A stretch of DNA of 64,000 bases from PALSA-894 sp963757565 (GCA_963757565.1 CAVWSB010000011.1:2294001-2358000), one strand, 5' to 3'. Counted from the stretch's first letter, positions 29,665-40,171 are shown. The notes: generated by a model from the letters alone, not told the origin. Numbers and translations are program-made.

Positions 29665-29820
29665 ATGCCGAGCCGTGATTTTTGCCGCGACCAGCTGAAA
29701 ATTGCGCTCCTGCTCGCCCGCGCGCGCGGCCGCGAGCATCGCGAGCCCTTTATCCGCCTTGCGCTGCACTGGCGCGCGATCGCGCAGGCCGCCAGCATCG
29801 AGATGGTCGAGGCCGCCTGA
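29665..29820 (+). CDS. Short hypothetical protein
   Basis: A 51-residue ORF, MPSRDFCRDQLKIALLLARA with REPFIRLALHWRAIAQAASI near the end. The FIRLAL-W-AIA-AASIE stretch looks like protein and resembles small rhizobial proteins, but there is no strong ribosome site. Low certainty. Confidence 0.35.
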   Translation: MPSRDFCRDQLKIALLLARARGREHREPFIRLALHWRAIAQAASIEMVEAA

Positions 29821-29931
29821 GGCCATCCCCGGCCGGGTCACGGTTTCGCGAGCGTCAGCCTCCCTTTCGTCGCCCGGGCTTGATTTCCCTGTATCGGCCT
29901 CGCGCGCTATGTCTGCGCCGGGGATCCGCGC

Positions 29932-30858
29932 ATGGAAATGCATCAGGTGCGCTATTTCCTCGCGCTGTGCGAGGAGCTGAACTTCACGCGTGCGGCCGAG
30001 CGCTGTCATGTGGCGCAGCCTTCGCTCACCCGCGCCATCAAGCAGCTCGAAGAGGAAATGGGCGGCGCGCTGTTTCATCGCGAGCGCGCCAACACGCATC
30101 TCTCGGAGTTGGGGCGCACGCTCCAGCCCTACCTGGAGCAGGTCTATAACCGGGCGGAGCAGGCCAAGCGCGAGGCGCAGGAATTCCTCCGCCTGCAGAA
30201 GACCCCGTTGCGGCTTGGCCTGATGTGCACGATCGCGCCGACGCTGCTGCTCGATCTGGTCGCCGCGGTGCGCATGCGCCACCCGGGCATCGAGCTACAG
30301 ATCATCGACGAGGCCGCACCCGCCCTGCAGGAGCGGCTGGTCGCGGGCGCGCTGGACGTTGCGGTCTATGCGTTGCCGGATCTTGCCACGGACGACCGGC
30401 TGCATCAGATGCCGCTCTATCGCGAGCAGTTCAAGATCGTGCTTCAGCCGACGCACCGGCTCGCCGCCCTCGACGCGATCCGCGTCAAGGACCTCGACGG
30501 CGAGCACTATCTCGCGCGCGTCAATTGCGAGATGGGCCCGGCCGCCGATGCGGTGTTCGACGCGCAGGGCATCGGCGGGCCGACCGTCTACCAGAGCGAG
30601 CGCGACGACTGGATTCTGGCGATGGCGGCGGCGGGGCTGGGCTACGCGTTCATGCCATCGCTCTCGGTCGCTCATCCGGGTGTGGTGGCGCGCGCGCTGA
30701 TCGAGCCGGAGATCTGGCGCGAGGTCACGCTCGTCACCGTACGCGGGCGCCCGCACTCGCCCGGCGTCGGCGCGCTGATGCAGGAGGCAATGCGCGTGCG
30801 CTGGGTCGGCCATCCGGCGCTTGCCGTGCAGGAGGCGCGTGCCGCGCCCTCGTCCTGA
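29932..30858 (+). CDS. LysR family transcriptional regulator
   Basis: A 308-residue LysR-type regulator. The N-terminal winged helix-turn-helix reads MEMHQVRYFLALCEELNFTR, then AAERCHVAQPSLTRAIKQLE. The effector domain follows (LRLGLMCTIAPTLLLDLVAA, AAPALQERLVAGALDVAVYA). A second gene 116 bases downstream repeats its N-terminal 90 residues. LysR proteins usually act on a divergent or neighbouring gene, but here the next genes run the same way. Confidence 0.9.
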   Translation: MEMHQVRYFLALCEELNFTRAAERCHVAQPSLTRAIKQLEEEMGGALFHRERANTHLSELGRTLQPYLEQVYNRAEQAKREAQEFLRLQKTPLRLGLMCTIAPTLLLDLVAAVRMRHPGIELQIIDEAAPALQERLVAGALDVAVYALPDLATDDRLHQMPLYREQFKIVLQPTHRLAALDAIRVKDLDGEHYLARVNCEMGPAADAVFDAQGIGGPTVYQSERDDWILAMAAAGLGYAFMPSLSVAHPGVVARALIEPEIWREVTLVTVRGRPHSPGVGALMQEAMRVRWVGHPALAVQEARAAPSS

Positions 30859-30974
30859 AACGCAAGACGGGAACAGCCCGGGCATCAATACGCCTTCGCT
30901 ATCGATCCAATACCAACTCGGCATTTCGCAACGCGGCCGCCGCATTGTCTCTTGGCCGCCGTGCGAGCAGGCCG

Positions 30975-31247
30975 ATGGAATTGCACCAGATCCGCTATTT
31001 TCTCGCGCTGTGCCGCGAGTTGAACCTCACCCGCGCGGCGGAGCGTTGCGCGGTGGCGCAATCCTCCTTCACGCGCGCCATTACGGCGCTGGAAACCGAA
31101 CTGGGCGGCGCGCTGTTTCACCGCGAGGGTGCCAACACGCATCTCACCACGCTCGGGCAGACGGTGAAGCCGTTCCTCGAACAGGCCTACAGCCATGTCG
31201 AGGGAGTGAAGCGCCAGGCGCAGCGTTTCCCGCGCCCCTTAAAATAG
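30975..31247 (+). CDS. Truncated LysR paralogue, DNA-binding part only
   Basis: A 90-residue product, MELHQIRYFLALCRELNLTR with AAERCAVAQSSFTRAITALE, closely matching residues 1-88 of the upstream LysR protein. It stops after RQAQRFPRPLK, where the effector domain would begin. It may be a remnant of a tandem duplication or a stand-alone HTH and linker-helix protein able to dimerise with LysR proteins. No frameshift is needed to explain its end. Confidence 0.6.
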   Translation: MELHQIRYFLALCRELNLTRAAERCAVAQSSFTRAITALETELGGALFHREGANTHLTTLGQTVKPFLEQAYSHVEGVKRQAQRFPRPLK

Positions 31248-31284
31248 GCCGTCGCGTTTCCCGCCACGTCACAATAGCGCGGCT

Positions 31285-31316
31285 CTATCGATCCCATGCA
31301 AACTCGGCATTTCCGC
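31285..31316 (+). repeat. Repeated promoter-region motif with LysR-type box
   Basis: TATCGATCC, six bases, then AACTCGGCATTTC also occurs at 30899-30928, before the truncated LysR gene; a weaker form lies at 29550-29572. This copy contains ATGC-N7-GCAT (31297-31311), a T-N11-A palindrome of the LysR-box type, about 85 bases before the gene at 31396. Binding is inference. Confidence 0.5.
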
Positions 31317-31395
31317 GAACACATCGAACCTTGTTCCCTGTGCATCGACCGTTCCGCCCCCGGGACGGTGAATTGACCCCACAGAGGAGTGACAA

Positions 31396-31695
31396 ATGTC
31401 TTTCATGAAAACCGCGATCGCCGCCGGCGTGACATCGCTGGCGCTGCTGTCCCATGCGTCGGCCCAGAACCTCGAGCCGTGGGATATCCGCGAGCATTCG
31501 GCCTACATCGTCATGATGGACGGCAAGATGGTGCGCATGACGGTCGGCGACAAAGGCATGGCGATGCTGATGAAGAGCGCCAAAAAGGTGCCGCACGGCA
31601 CGGTGTTCGTGATGCAGGGCGGCCAGCTCTACATGGTCAACGCCGGCAAGATGTTCGACAAGGCGGGCATGCCGTCGTTCGGCGGCGGCTCGTGA
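31396..31695 (+). CDS. Small secreted protein (hypothetical)
   Basis: A 99-residue protein with a signal peptide (MSFMKTAIAAGVTSLALLSH, cleavage after ASA). The mature part is Met- and Lys-rich (VMMDGKMVRMTVGDKGMAML, LYMVNAGKMF) and ends in glycines. GAGGAG is 7 bases before the start. Met-rich periplasmic proteins can bind copper or silver, but nothing here proves that. It is preceded by the repeated LysR-type motif. Confidence 0.65.
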   Translation: MSFMKTAIAAGVTSLALLSHASAQNLEPWDIREHSAYIVMMDGKMVRMTVGDKGMAMLMKSAKKVPHGTVFVMQGGQLYMVNAGKMFDKAGMPSFGGGS

Positions 31696-31784
31696 CAAAC
31701 AACCGTTCGCGCAGGTAACCGCGACGGCCTCGTTCAAAGCTGCGTCCCGTATCGGGCCCCGCGCCCTGCCGTGACGCAGCCTTT

Positions 31785-32102
31785 TTATTTCTTGCAGGTC
31801 TCGTTCATCTGCTTCCTGAAGTCCGCCAGCGCTGCGTTCGTCTGCGCAGCGTTCTTCGCCTTCTCGGCGCTGCCGTCGCAGCGGGCGAACACCTTTCCGA
31901 CCTGCGTGAGCGAGGCGACGTGGCGCCGGTAGGCGGCGCACTTGACCGGCGCGGCGGCGTTCGCGGCCGCCTGCAGCGCCGTGCGCGTCGCGCTGAAATC
32001 CTGATCGGCCTTGATCAGGTCGTCGCGGCATGCCGCATGGGCCTGCGCCACGCCGAGCATTGCGATGGCCGCGGCCACCGCGGAAGGTCCCAGGATCCGC
32101 AT
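31785..32102 (-). CDS. Secreted Cys-containing protein (hypothetical)
   Basis: A 105-residue exported protein: signal peptide ending AQAHA, then a helical mature domain with four Cys (ACRDDL, VKCAAY, ARCDGS, ETCKK) that could form two disulfides. No family recognised. It is divergent from the dienelactone-hydrolase-like gene. Confidence 0.62.
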   Translation of the reverse strand: MRILGPSAVAAAIAMLGVAQAHAACRDDLIKADQDFSATRTALQAAANAAAPVKCAAYRRHVASLTQVGKVFARCDGSAEKAKNAAQTNAALADFRKQMNETCKK

Positions 32103-32229
32103 GCGAATGCTCCAATGCTCCGGCGCCGCGCTTTTAGGCGATCCCGCGGGCGCGTACCACGTGCGTGTGGCCGTATCGCACCCTCCGGCGTAAAATCATT
32201 CCACGCCGCGTCGCCGGAGCAACAGTTCC

Positions 32230-33072
32230 ATGGGCAAAGCAATCCAGGCTTGCTGGGTCTTCGCGCTCATGATTTGCGCGCAGGTCGCGCGCGCCGAGGA
32301 GCGCGTGACGATCGAGAGCGCGCACTACCGCGTCGGCGAACTGCAGCAGCGGCTCGCGCGCGAGCGCGGAGAAACCCTCACATCAAAGCCGGGCGAAGCG
32401 ATCGAGGCGTGGCTTTCCAGGCCTGATGGACCGGGCCCCTTCCCCGCCATCGTGGTTCTGCACGGCTGCTCGGGGTTGCGGCCAGCATCGCGCGCGGCCG
32501 ATGCCGCGCAGTTCACCGGCTGGGGATACGTCGTGCTCGTCGTCGACAGCTACGCGACGCGCGGCATCAAGCAGACCTGCGACAATCCAATGCCGGACCG
32601 GCATGCCGACGCGATCGGTGCGCTCGCATACCTGGCGCAGCTGCCCTTCGTCGATCCGCAGCGCATCGCGCTTCTCGGCCGGTCGCAGGGCGGCATCGCC
32701 GGACTGCAAGTCGCCTCGTCGCCGCCAGACGTCTTCGACGTTTCGGAAGGGCTCGTCTACAAGGCGGTCGTCGCGTTCTATCCCTATTGCGGCGTTGCGG
32801 CCGACGAAGTGTCGATCCCGACGCTTGTCATGACTGGCGATGCCGACGACTGGTCGCCCGTGAAGGACTGCGAGCGTTGGATGGCGCGGCGCGCGGGTCG
32901 CGGCGCGCCGGTGAAATTCATCGTCTATCCCGGCGTTCATCACGCGTTCGACGTCGCAGCCGTCGGAGACGGTGTGACGATCTTCGGCCACCGTCTCAAA
33001 TACGACGCCGATGCGGCGGCGCGTTCGACTGCCGAGATGCGCGCGTTCCTCGCCGCGCACCTTGGCCGCTGA
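32230..33072 (+). CDS. Dienelactone hydrolase family protein, exported
   Basis: A 280-residue alpha/beta hydrolase with a signal peptide (cleaved near ARAEE). PFPAIVVLHGCSGLRP is the oxyanion region, LLGRSQGGIAGL holds the nucleophilic Ser (family members often have Cys), GDADDWSPVKDCERW the Asp, and YPGVHHAFD the His. Substrate is unknown; similarity to secreted rhizobial dienelactone-hydrolase-like enzymes. Confidence 0.85.
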   Translation: MGKAIQACWVFALMICAQVARAEERVTIESAHYRVGELQQRLARERGETLTSKPGEAIEAWLSRPDGPGPFPAIVVLHGCSGLRPASRAADAAQFTGWGYVVLVVDSYATRGIKQTCDNPMPDRHADAIGALAYLAQLPFVDPQRIALLGRSQGGIAGLQVASSPPDVFDVSEGLVYKAVVAFYPYCGVAADEVSIPTLVMTGDADDWSPVKDCERWMARRAGRGAPVKFIVYPGVHHAFDVAAVGDGVTIFGHRLKYDADAAARSTAEMRAFLAAHLGR

Positions 33073-33078
33073 AACGCA

Positions 33079-33804
33079 TCAGGAAGAGCACGGCGTCGTT
33101 GCGGAATCCGTCCCCGCCGCAGCGCCGGGGCCGACCCACAACTCAAACAAGCCGGAGCGCACCCCCTGCTTGTTGTAGCCGCGCACACGCGCGCAACGCA
33201 CGCTCCCGAGTCTCGCGCGCAATTCGCCGAGCACCTGTTGTGCGGCCGCTGCATCGTCGGGAAGGAAATAGCGCAATTCCGTTCCGCCCTTGTAGTCGTC
33301 GCGCACTTCCAGCGGCGGCACCGTGAGATTGGGAAACGCCGTCGCGAGCGACTGGCGCACCGGATCGAACAGGCTGCGCTGCGTCTCTGCCGATATCTGC
33401 ACGAACAGCCGCCCGCCGACCGCGACAGGCGCCCCTGGCAGCGGCGGCGGCGGTGGCGGTGGTGGCGGGCCACTGTCGGCGACCTTGATCGTGGCGGCTG
33501 CAACGGCAGCCTTTGCCTCGGCGCCCGGTGTGTCCTCGGCGAGGAATTCAGCGATCTTTTTTGCGACATCAGGCGGAAGCACATTGGTCTCGCCCATGAC
33601 CAGAACATATTTGGTCGCGATGCCGCTGCTGTCGGCCTTGCGGATATCGTTGTGCATCTTGAGGATATCGAGCACTTGCCGATGCTGATCGAGCGTCAGC
33701 TTCTGGTAACCGAAGTAGGCATCGAACGTGTTCTTGAACGCGGCGCCGCCGATGAAGGCGATCACGCCCGTGATCGCGCCGACAGCGGTCTTGCCAATTT
33801 GCAT
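33079..33804 (-). CDS. Membrane-anchored protein with Pro-rich linker (hypothetical)
   Basis: A 241-residue protein with an N-terminal hydrophobic segment (VGAITGVIAFIGGAAF), a helical region, a run of nine prolines at about residue 113-121, and a C-terminal domain (LRYFLPDDAAAAQQVLGELR, GLFELWVGP) that resembles LytR-C/SPOR-like small domains. No catalytic motif. Convergent with the hydrolase at 32230. Confidence 0.6.
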   Translation of the reverse strand: MQIGKTAVGAITGVIAFIGGAAFKNTFDAYFGYQKLTLDQHRQVLDILKMHNDIRKADSSGIATKYVLVMGETNVLPPDVAKKIAEFLAEDTPGAEAKAAVAAATIKVADSGPPPPPPPPPLPGAPVAVGGRLFVQISAETQRSLFDPVRQSLATAFPNLTVPPLEVRDDYKGGTELRYFLPDDAAAAQQVLGELRARLGSVRCARVRGYNKQGVRSGLFELWVGPGAAAGTDSATTPCSS

Positions 33805-33941
33805 GCTCAGCCCCGATCAATCCCAGATTGCGCCGATGGTGCGGAGATCGGGTCACGCCGTCAAATCACGAAACCGGGCGGAGGCATCGTTTGCCGCCAG
33901 GCGAACGCACCCGTAAGCTCTCCGAAACACCGGGGAAACGC

Positions 33942-35006
33942 ATGGACTTCGGCTATTTCACGCTGAGCGACAATCACTACGACAACAACACGCGCACGCC
34001 GAACCAGTTCGTCGCCGAGATCACCGACGAGGCGATCTATGCCGACACGCTCGGCATGAGTTCGGCATGGATCGGCGAGCATCATTTCAACTCGCTCGGC
34101 GTGCTCTCCTGCCCCGATCTCGTGCTCGCCTATATCGCGGCGCGCACGAAAAACATCCGCCTCGCGCCGGCCGTCACGGTGCTGCCGCTGCATCATCCGA
34201 TCCGCGTCGCCGAGCAATGGGCGACGCTCGACCTGCTCTCGAACGGGCGCGTCGATTTCGCGGCCGGGCGCGGCTACGACGCGCGCGAATACCTGCCGTT
34301 CAAGGTCGATTTCTCCGACAACCAGGGCATTTTCGAAGAGGGCATGGAGCTCGTGCGAACCCTGTGGGCCGCCGAGGACCGCATTTCGCATCACGGCAAG
34401 CACTATCAGTTCGATGACGTGCGCATCACGCCGAAGCCGGTGCAGCAGCCGCTGCCGGCTTACGTCGCGTCGTTCTCCAAACCCTCGATCGAGCTTGCGG
34501 CGCGGCTCGGCTGCGGGCTGATCGTCGCGCCGTTCGCCGCCGCGATGAGTTTTGGCGGGCTCAAACAGGTGGCGGAGCTTTATCACGCAAGCTGCGCGAA
34601 GTTCGGCACCAGGCCCGGCCGGCTGATGTGCAGCTACTTCACGCACTTCGCCGACAACGCCGCGCAGGAGGCGGCGCAGCGCGCGCGCCAGATCCGCTAT
34701 TACCGCGAATGTGTGATACCCGCGTTTCCGGGCGACCCGAAAACCGCGCCACCGAGCTATCGCTACTTCATCGACATGGTGGCGCGGCTGCAGAACGTGA
34801 AGCCGGAGGACCTGACGGAAAACTCCGTGTTGCTCGGCTCATCGCAGAGCATGATCGACACACTGAAGAAGGTCGAGGCGGCGGGCTTCGCCGAGGTGAT
34901 CCTCTATTTCAATGTCGGGCTGAAACCGCACGCGCAGGTGAAGGAGGAGATGGACCGCTTCATGCGCGAGGTCGCACCGGCGTTTGCGGGACAGCACCGG
35001 GCGTGA
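33942..35006 (+). CDS. LLM class flavin-dependent oxidoreductase
   Basis: A 354-residue bacterial-luciferase-like (TIM-barrel) monooxygenase: MDFGYFTLSDNHY, SSAWIGEHHFNSLGVLSCPD, RIRVAEQWATLDLLSNGRVD-type flavin-site block, and GRGYDAREY. Such enzymes use FMNH2 from a separate reductase to oxidise small organic compounds. ATG 33942 begins the family homology; the frame is open upstream. A second, distinct member of the class is encoded at 43634. Confidence 0.9.
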   Translation: MDFGYFTLSDNHYDNNTRTPNQFVAEITDEAIYADTLGMSSAWIGEHHFNSLGVLSCPDLVLAYIAARTKNIRLAPAVTVLPLHHPIRVAEQWATLDLLSNGRVDFAAGRGYDAREYLPFKVDFSDNQGIFEEGMELVRTLWAAEDRISHHGKHYQFDDVRITPKPVQQPLPAYVASFSKPSIELAARLGCGLIVAPFAAAMSFGGLKQVAELYHASCAKFGTRPGRLMCSYFTHFADNAAQEAAQRARQIRYYRECVIPAFPGDPKTAPPSYRYFIDMVARLQNVKPEDLTENSVLLGSSQSMIDTLKKVEAAGFAEVILYFNVGLKPHAQVKEEMDRFMREVAPAFAGQHRA

Positions 35007-35054
35007 GGGCGAGAGTCAGCGCAGTCGCGAACGCGGTGACGAAGCCCGCGCTCC

Positions 35055-36023
35055 TCAGGGATCGCGGGATGCAATGAACGCCACGATCGCGAGCATGTCC
35101 TGCTCGTCAAGATTGGCGACCACCTGTGCCATCAGCGGGCTCCATTCGCCCGTCCGCGCGCCGTGCTGGAAGTCGTAGAGCTGCCGGAACATGTAGCTGG
35201 GGGAGCGACCCGAAATGCTCGGGATGGGTCCAAGCCCCTTCAGATCGGCGCCATGGCACAACGTGCATTGAGTCGTCTTGCCCGAGCCACCGGTCATCAC
35301 CAGCGCCTCACCTTTTGCGAGGCTCCCGGCGGGCACATAGGCCGTGAAAGTCGCCCGATGGTCGCGGCTCTCGAAGTTCGTTAGGTCGTCCGGGACCTCC
35401 ACGATCCGCGCCCCCATCGGCTCGCGCTCGCCGCTCTCCGCCGCGGCCCAAAGCAGGCCCGCCACGTAGGCCTTCGGCGCTGTGTCGCCCTCGATCACCT
35501 TGATGCGCTTGCGCGGCTGTAATGACGAGAAGTACGCGGCCGCGGATTCGATTTCGGCGTCATTGATTGGCTTGGAAAGCTCAAGCATGAGCTTCGCAGG
35601 AAGTCGGCTCGGGACGCTGGTCGTGCGCGCACCGCTCTTGAAGTCCGCCATTTGCCGCATGATGTAGCCTTTCGGCAGCCCGGCAAGGTCGGAGTTCTCC
35701 GGGCCACCCGTTCCGATTTCCCGGTGACAATAGCCGCACGCGAACACCCCGGGCTTGCGTCCGCCGGCAACGACCTCCGGGAGAGCGGTGTGATCTCCAG
35801 GGTGCCAGATGGGTGCGATAAAACGATCGCGTAACTGGCCCCACGTGTACCCCGCCGTGCTGTCCGGGACGCGCACCGGCTTTCCGTCGTCGACGGGTGG
35901 CTTGTAGTCAGGATTGTTGAGCGGATATGCCCAGGCGGGAGGACCATCTGCAGCGGTGGCTGGTCGGGTCGTGGCTAACCCGCAGACAATCAGAAGCGAA
36001 ATTACTGCAATCGAAATCCGCAT
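35055..36023 (-). CDS. Diheme c-type cytochrome
   Basis: A 322-residue exported protein with two heme attachment motifs, FACGYCHREIG (about residue 95) and TQCTLCHGADL (about 255), each followed by a loop with a Met for the sixth ligand (YIMRQMADF, YMFRQLYDF). Signal peptide MRISIAVISLLIVCGLATT is at the N-terminus. It is a tandem class I cytochrome c, probably an electron carrier for a periplasmic dehydrogenase; no such partner is adjacent. Confidence 0.88.
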   Translation of the reverse strand: MRISIAVISLLIVCGLATTRPATAADGPPAWAYPLNNPDYKPPVDDGKPVRVPDSTAGYTWGQLRDRFIAPIWHPGDHTALPEVVAGGRKPGVFACGYCHREIGTGGPENSDLAGLPKGYIMRQMADFKSGARTTSVPSRLPAKLMLELSKPINDAEIESAAAYFSSLQPRKRIKVIEGDTAPKAYVAGLLWAAAESGEREPMGARIVEVPDDLTNFESRDHRATFTAYVPAGSLAKGEALVMTGGSGKTTQCTLCHGADLKGLGPIPSISGRSPSYMFRQLYDFQHGARTGEWSPLMAQVVANLDEQDMLAIVAFIASRDP

Positions 36024-36084
36024 GCTCAGCCCCCAGTATTGAGGCCGGACCGTTGCACCCTCGGCACTGGAACGCAAACGCGCG

Positions 36085-36270
36085 CTACGATGCCTTCACG
36101 CGCTGCGACGCCCACATGTTGTCGACCAGATTGGGATAACGCCGGCCGGCGCGCTTGGCGCGAGACTTCGCGGCCGTTTTCTGCGCGGCTGTGAGTTTGC
36201 GCGAAGTCCGTCCCGCCTTCTTGCGCGGATTTTTCTTCTTCCAGGGCGGCTTGCGGGATTTAGCGACCAT
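36085..36270 (-). CDS. Small, highly basic protein
   Basis: A 61-residue protein, MVAKSRKPPWKKKNPRKKAG then a KLTAAQKTAAKSRAKRAGRR core and YPNLVDNMWAS end. The very basic composition and PYPNLVDNM tail are conserved in many rhizobia, suggesting a nucleic-acid-binding role, not proven. ATG 36270 was preferred over 36279. Confidence 0.7.
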   Translation of the reverse strand: MVAKSRKPPWKKKNPRKKAGRTSRKLTAAQKTAAKSRAKRAGRRYPNLVDNMWASQRVKAS

Positions 36271-36300
36271 GAATGCCAACGCACATTGACGCGCGTGGTT

Positions 36301-37197
36301 TCACTCCACGAAGAACGCACGCAGCAGCGCGTTGACCTTGTCGGGCTGCTCGACCTCGGGCAGATGCCCTGCCCCTTGCAGGATTTCGAGCCGCGCCTTG
36401 GGCATCGCCCTGGCGAGCACCGCGGCATTCTTGTCGATCGGATTCACCCGATCCTCGATCCCGGAGATCATCAGCACAGGCGCTGTCACCTTGGCGGCGA
36501 CCGTCTCGGGATCGTAGCCATCGACCATGCCGAGCTTCACGCCATGCATGAAGCCGCGCGGATTGGTGGCGCGCAGCACATCGGCGACCAGCGCCTTGGT
36601 TTCCGGCGACGCGTTCTTCGCGAGCAGCGCATCGACGCGCGCGCCGAAGCCGTAGCCGCCCTTCGCGATCTGCGCCTCGCGCGCCGCGACGACCTTCTGC
36701 TTCTCTTCCTCGCTCATGTCCTTCGGCCCGACACCGGTGCCGGTCATCGCAAGGCGAATGACGCGCTCCGGATAGACAATCGCGAAGCATTGCGCGACGC
36801 GGCTGCCGAACGAATTGCCGACCACATTGACGCGGTCGAGCTTCAGCGCGCCCATGAAATCCGCGACCGCGTCCGCGTAATCCTTGCAGCTCGGCCAATC
36901 GGCCTTGAAGCCGTCGGAAAGCACGTAGCCCGGCGCATTCCACGCGACCACATGGAACGCATCGGAGAGGCCGGCGAACTGAAAGCGCCAGTGCATCGAA
37001 TTTGCGCCGACGCCGTGCAGCAGCAGGATCACGGGCGCATCCGCGCGTCCCGCCTCCATGTAGCTCCAGCGATCGCCGAGGTAATTCTGCTTCGCGCCGA
37101 TCTCGGCGAACTTCAGTTCGGGAAGCGGCGGAACAGTCTGTGCGAGCGCCATGGTGCCGGATGCGAGCAGGATGAGAGCGGAAAGACGCGCGAGCAT
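36301..37197 (-). CDS. Alpha/beta hydrolase, exported
   Basis: A 298-residue alpha/beta hydrolase with an N-terminal signal peptide (MLARLSALILLASGTMALAQ). LLLHGVGANSMHWRFQ is the oxyanion-hole block, VVGNSFGSRVAQ the nucleophile elbow, ISGIEDRVNP the acid, and LQGAGHLPEVEQP the His. AAGGAG lies 6 bases before ATG 37197. It is third in a fumarase - small protein - hydrolase run. Confidence 0.87.
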   Translation of the reverse strand: MLARLSALILLASGTMALAQTVPPLPELKFAEIGAKQNYLGDRWSYMEAGRADAPVILLLHGVGANSMHWRFQFAGLSDAFHVVAWNAPGYVLSDGFKADWPSCKDYADAVADFMGALKLDRVNVVGNSFGSRVAQCFAIVYPERVIRLAMTGTGVGPKDMSEEEKQKVVAAREAQIAKGGYGFGARVDALLAKNASPETKALVADVLRATNPRGFMHGVKLGMVDGYDPETVAAKVTAPVLMISGIEDRVNPIDKNAAVLARAMPKARLEILQGAGHLPEVEQPDKVNALLRAFFVE

Positions 37198-37214
37198 GTC
37201 TATCTCCTTCAGGG

Positions 37215-37397
37215 TCAATGCCCAAAGCGCTTCGCAAACTCTTCGCGGCTGTACGACTGGTTCGTCTCGGTGTCGGTGATCGTGACGCCAAGGCTCACCC
37301 TGGCGCCCTCGGCGACCGCCAGCGCATCGGCCACGCTGTCGCGCTCATAGGCGAGCTTGCCGTCGAGCGTGTTCACTTCGATGCGAAAGCGCATCAC
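37215..37397 (-). CDS. Small hypothetical protein after fumarase
   Basis: A 60-residue protein, MMRFRIEVNTLDGKLAYERD and SVADALAVAEGARVSLGVTI, DTETNQSYSREEFAKRFGH. It starts 7 bases after the fumarase stop and ends 17 bases before the hydrolase start, so the three are one operon. The strand-helix-strand pattern looks folded; no family recalled. Confidence 0.58.
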   Translation of the reverse strand: MMRFRIEVNTLDGKLAYERDSVADALAVAEGARVSLGVTITDTETNQSYSREEFAKRFGH

Positions 37398-37404
37398 GGC
37401 GCGC

Positions 37405-39064
<1,660 letters not shown>

Positions 39065-39098
39065 GGGAAGCCTAATGCTGAAGCTTTAGTGTTGTTGC

Positions 39099-39518
39099 CT
39101 ACTTGGCGTCGATCGCGGCAAGTAGTTTCCTCGCCACTTCCTCAACACCCACCGTCCATTGAGCGCCTACCCTGTCAGCGAGGATAGGAGAATATCGATA
39201 CACATCTTCTGCCGAAACATCATGCCAGATCGGTAAAATCACCCTTTGCTTTTCGACCAATTCTCGAGTGAAAATCGAATGATATTCACGTCTGCTCCAA
39301 CCGTTGTTGTTGAGAAAGTTCGGCGTCCAATAAGGATGCATTTTTGGCACTCTTGCAGTCCCTTTTCGATCCCCTCTCGCAGGCTGTCACCTACTTTCAA
39401 GGAATACTGATCGAACCACACCGGGCACATCCAATTTTGCAGCTGCAAAGCGATGGGCTCGGCGATCTCCTTCTTGTCGCGGCTATCATGAGAGATGAAT
39501 GCTCGCGGCCTTTCCCAT
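39099..39518 (-). pseudogene. TIR domain protein with two frameshifts
   Basis: Undoing an extra G near 39509 and a missing G near 39327 gives 139 residues: MGKPRAFISHDSRDKKEIAE, CPVWFDQYSLKVGDSLREGI, ECQKCILIGTPNFLNNNGWS and REYHSIFTRELVEKQRVILP. This is one complete TIR_2-type domain with the Glu of WSRREY in the place of the NAD-cleaving residue. Stand-alone bacterial TIR proteins are often abortive-infection effectors that deplete NAD. GC content is well below that of flanking genes, suggesting transfer. Defence role is inference. Confidence 0.72.
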
Positions 39519-39586
39519 TTGTTTCTCTCTCCATGTATTCAATATTTCGAAAGGTAGATGATGGCCCGAGGCGTTGCTTTCCTCGA

Positions 39587-40109
39587 TCATCCGAATTTTT
39601 TGCACTGCCGCGACGGGTCGCTCTGCAATAATGGATAGATTTGGCCTGTAAATATCAAATCACGTCCGTCCACCCGCTCTCCGCCGCGACCCATATGAAC
39701 GCCGACCGACTTTTCCGGCCACTTCAAGATAGTCGAAATTTGATTGAGTGCGACGGCTTCGGGACATTGCACTCCAAGCATTGCTGGTATGTAAAATGAA
39801 ATATATTTTGCGAACGCCTCAAAATCGAAATGAAGGCATGAGGTAAGATCGCCGGAGCTTCTCGCCGGTCTACTAAATTTTCCATTGGCCAATCTGATGC
39901 GTCGTTAAGTTACTCGCACCGTCCTTCGTAAAATACTCGGAAAGTCGCCATTCACAGCCTCGTTCATCCACAATTCTGATATTCGCCCGCCATAGGCTAT
40001 CGCACTTCCTCCGGCTTCCCTCGATCGCCAAAAAAATACGCCGCCACAGGGGCGTCGGGATAACGTCTACCCTGCTCCCAGTTCCGACCAACAAAGCACA
40101 GTCTTTCAA
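39587..40109 (-). pseudogene. Unknown protein next to the TIR gene, probably frameshifted
   Basis: Two overlapping frames look like one protein. The first (TTG 40109) ends HQIGQWKI; deleting one A of AAAA near 39880 joins it to KFSRPARSSGDLTSCLHFDF and on to PSRQCKKFG at 39587, about 173 residues. It contains RRIFLAIEGSRRKCDSLWRA and GCEWRLSEYFTKDG, and no known domain. A palindromic repeat lies right upstream and may have removed the true start. Low GC like the TIR gene; possibly its sensor or regulator. Confidence 0.4.
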
Positions 40110-40117
40110 CCCAGCGC

Positions 40118-40171
40118 GTGGGGTGGGTTGAGCGCAGCGTGATTGGGTTCGCGCTGCTCAACCCATCCCAC
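40118..40171. repeat. Palindromic repeat, left side of hicAB
   Basis: GTGGGGTGGGTTGAGC (40118-40133) pairs with GCTCAACCCATCCCAC (40156-40171) at 15 of 16 positions. The right arm also supplies the last codons and the TGA of hicB. A shorter relative lies beyond hicA at 40633. Such TGGGTTGAGC/GCTCAACCCA palindromes are dispersed intergenic repeats in many proteobacteria. Confidence 0.7.

Noticed and set aside
33421..33480. Short GGCGGCG-type repeat as a CRISPR or VNTR
   Set aside because: It encodes the polyproline run of the protein at 33079; no spacers and no repeat unit of suitable length.
36286..37350. 354-residue plus-strand ORF
   Set aside because: Shadow of the alpha/beta hydrolase on the minus strand, with composition typical of an antisense frame in high-GC DNA.
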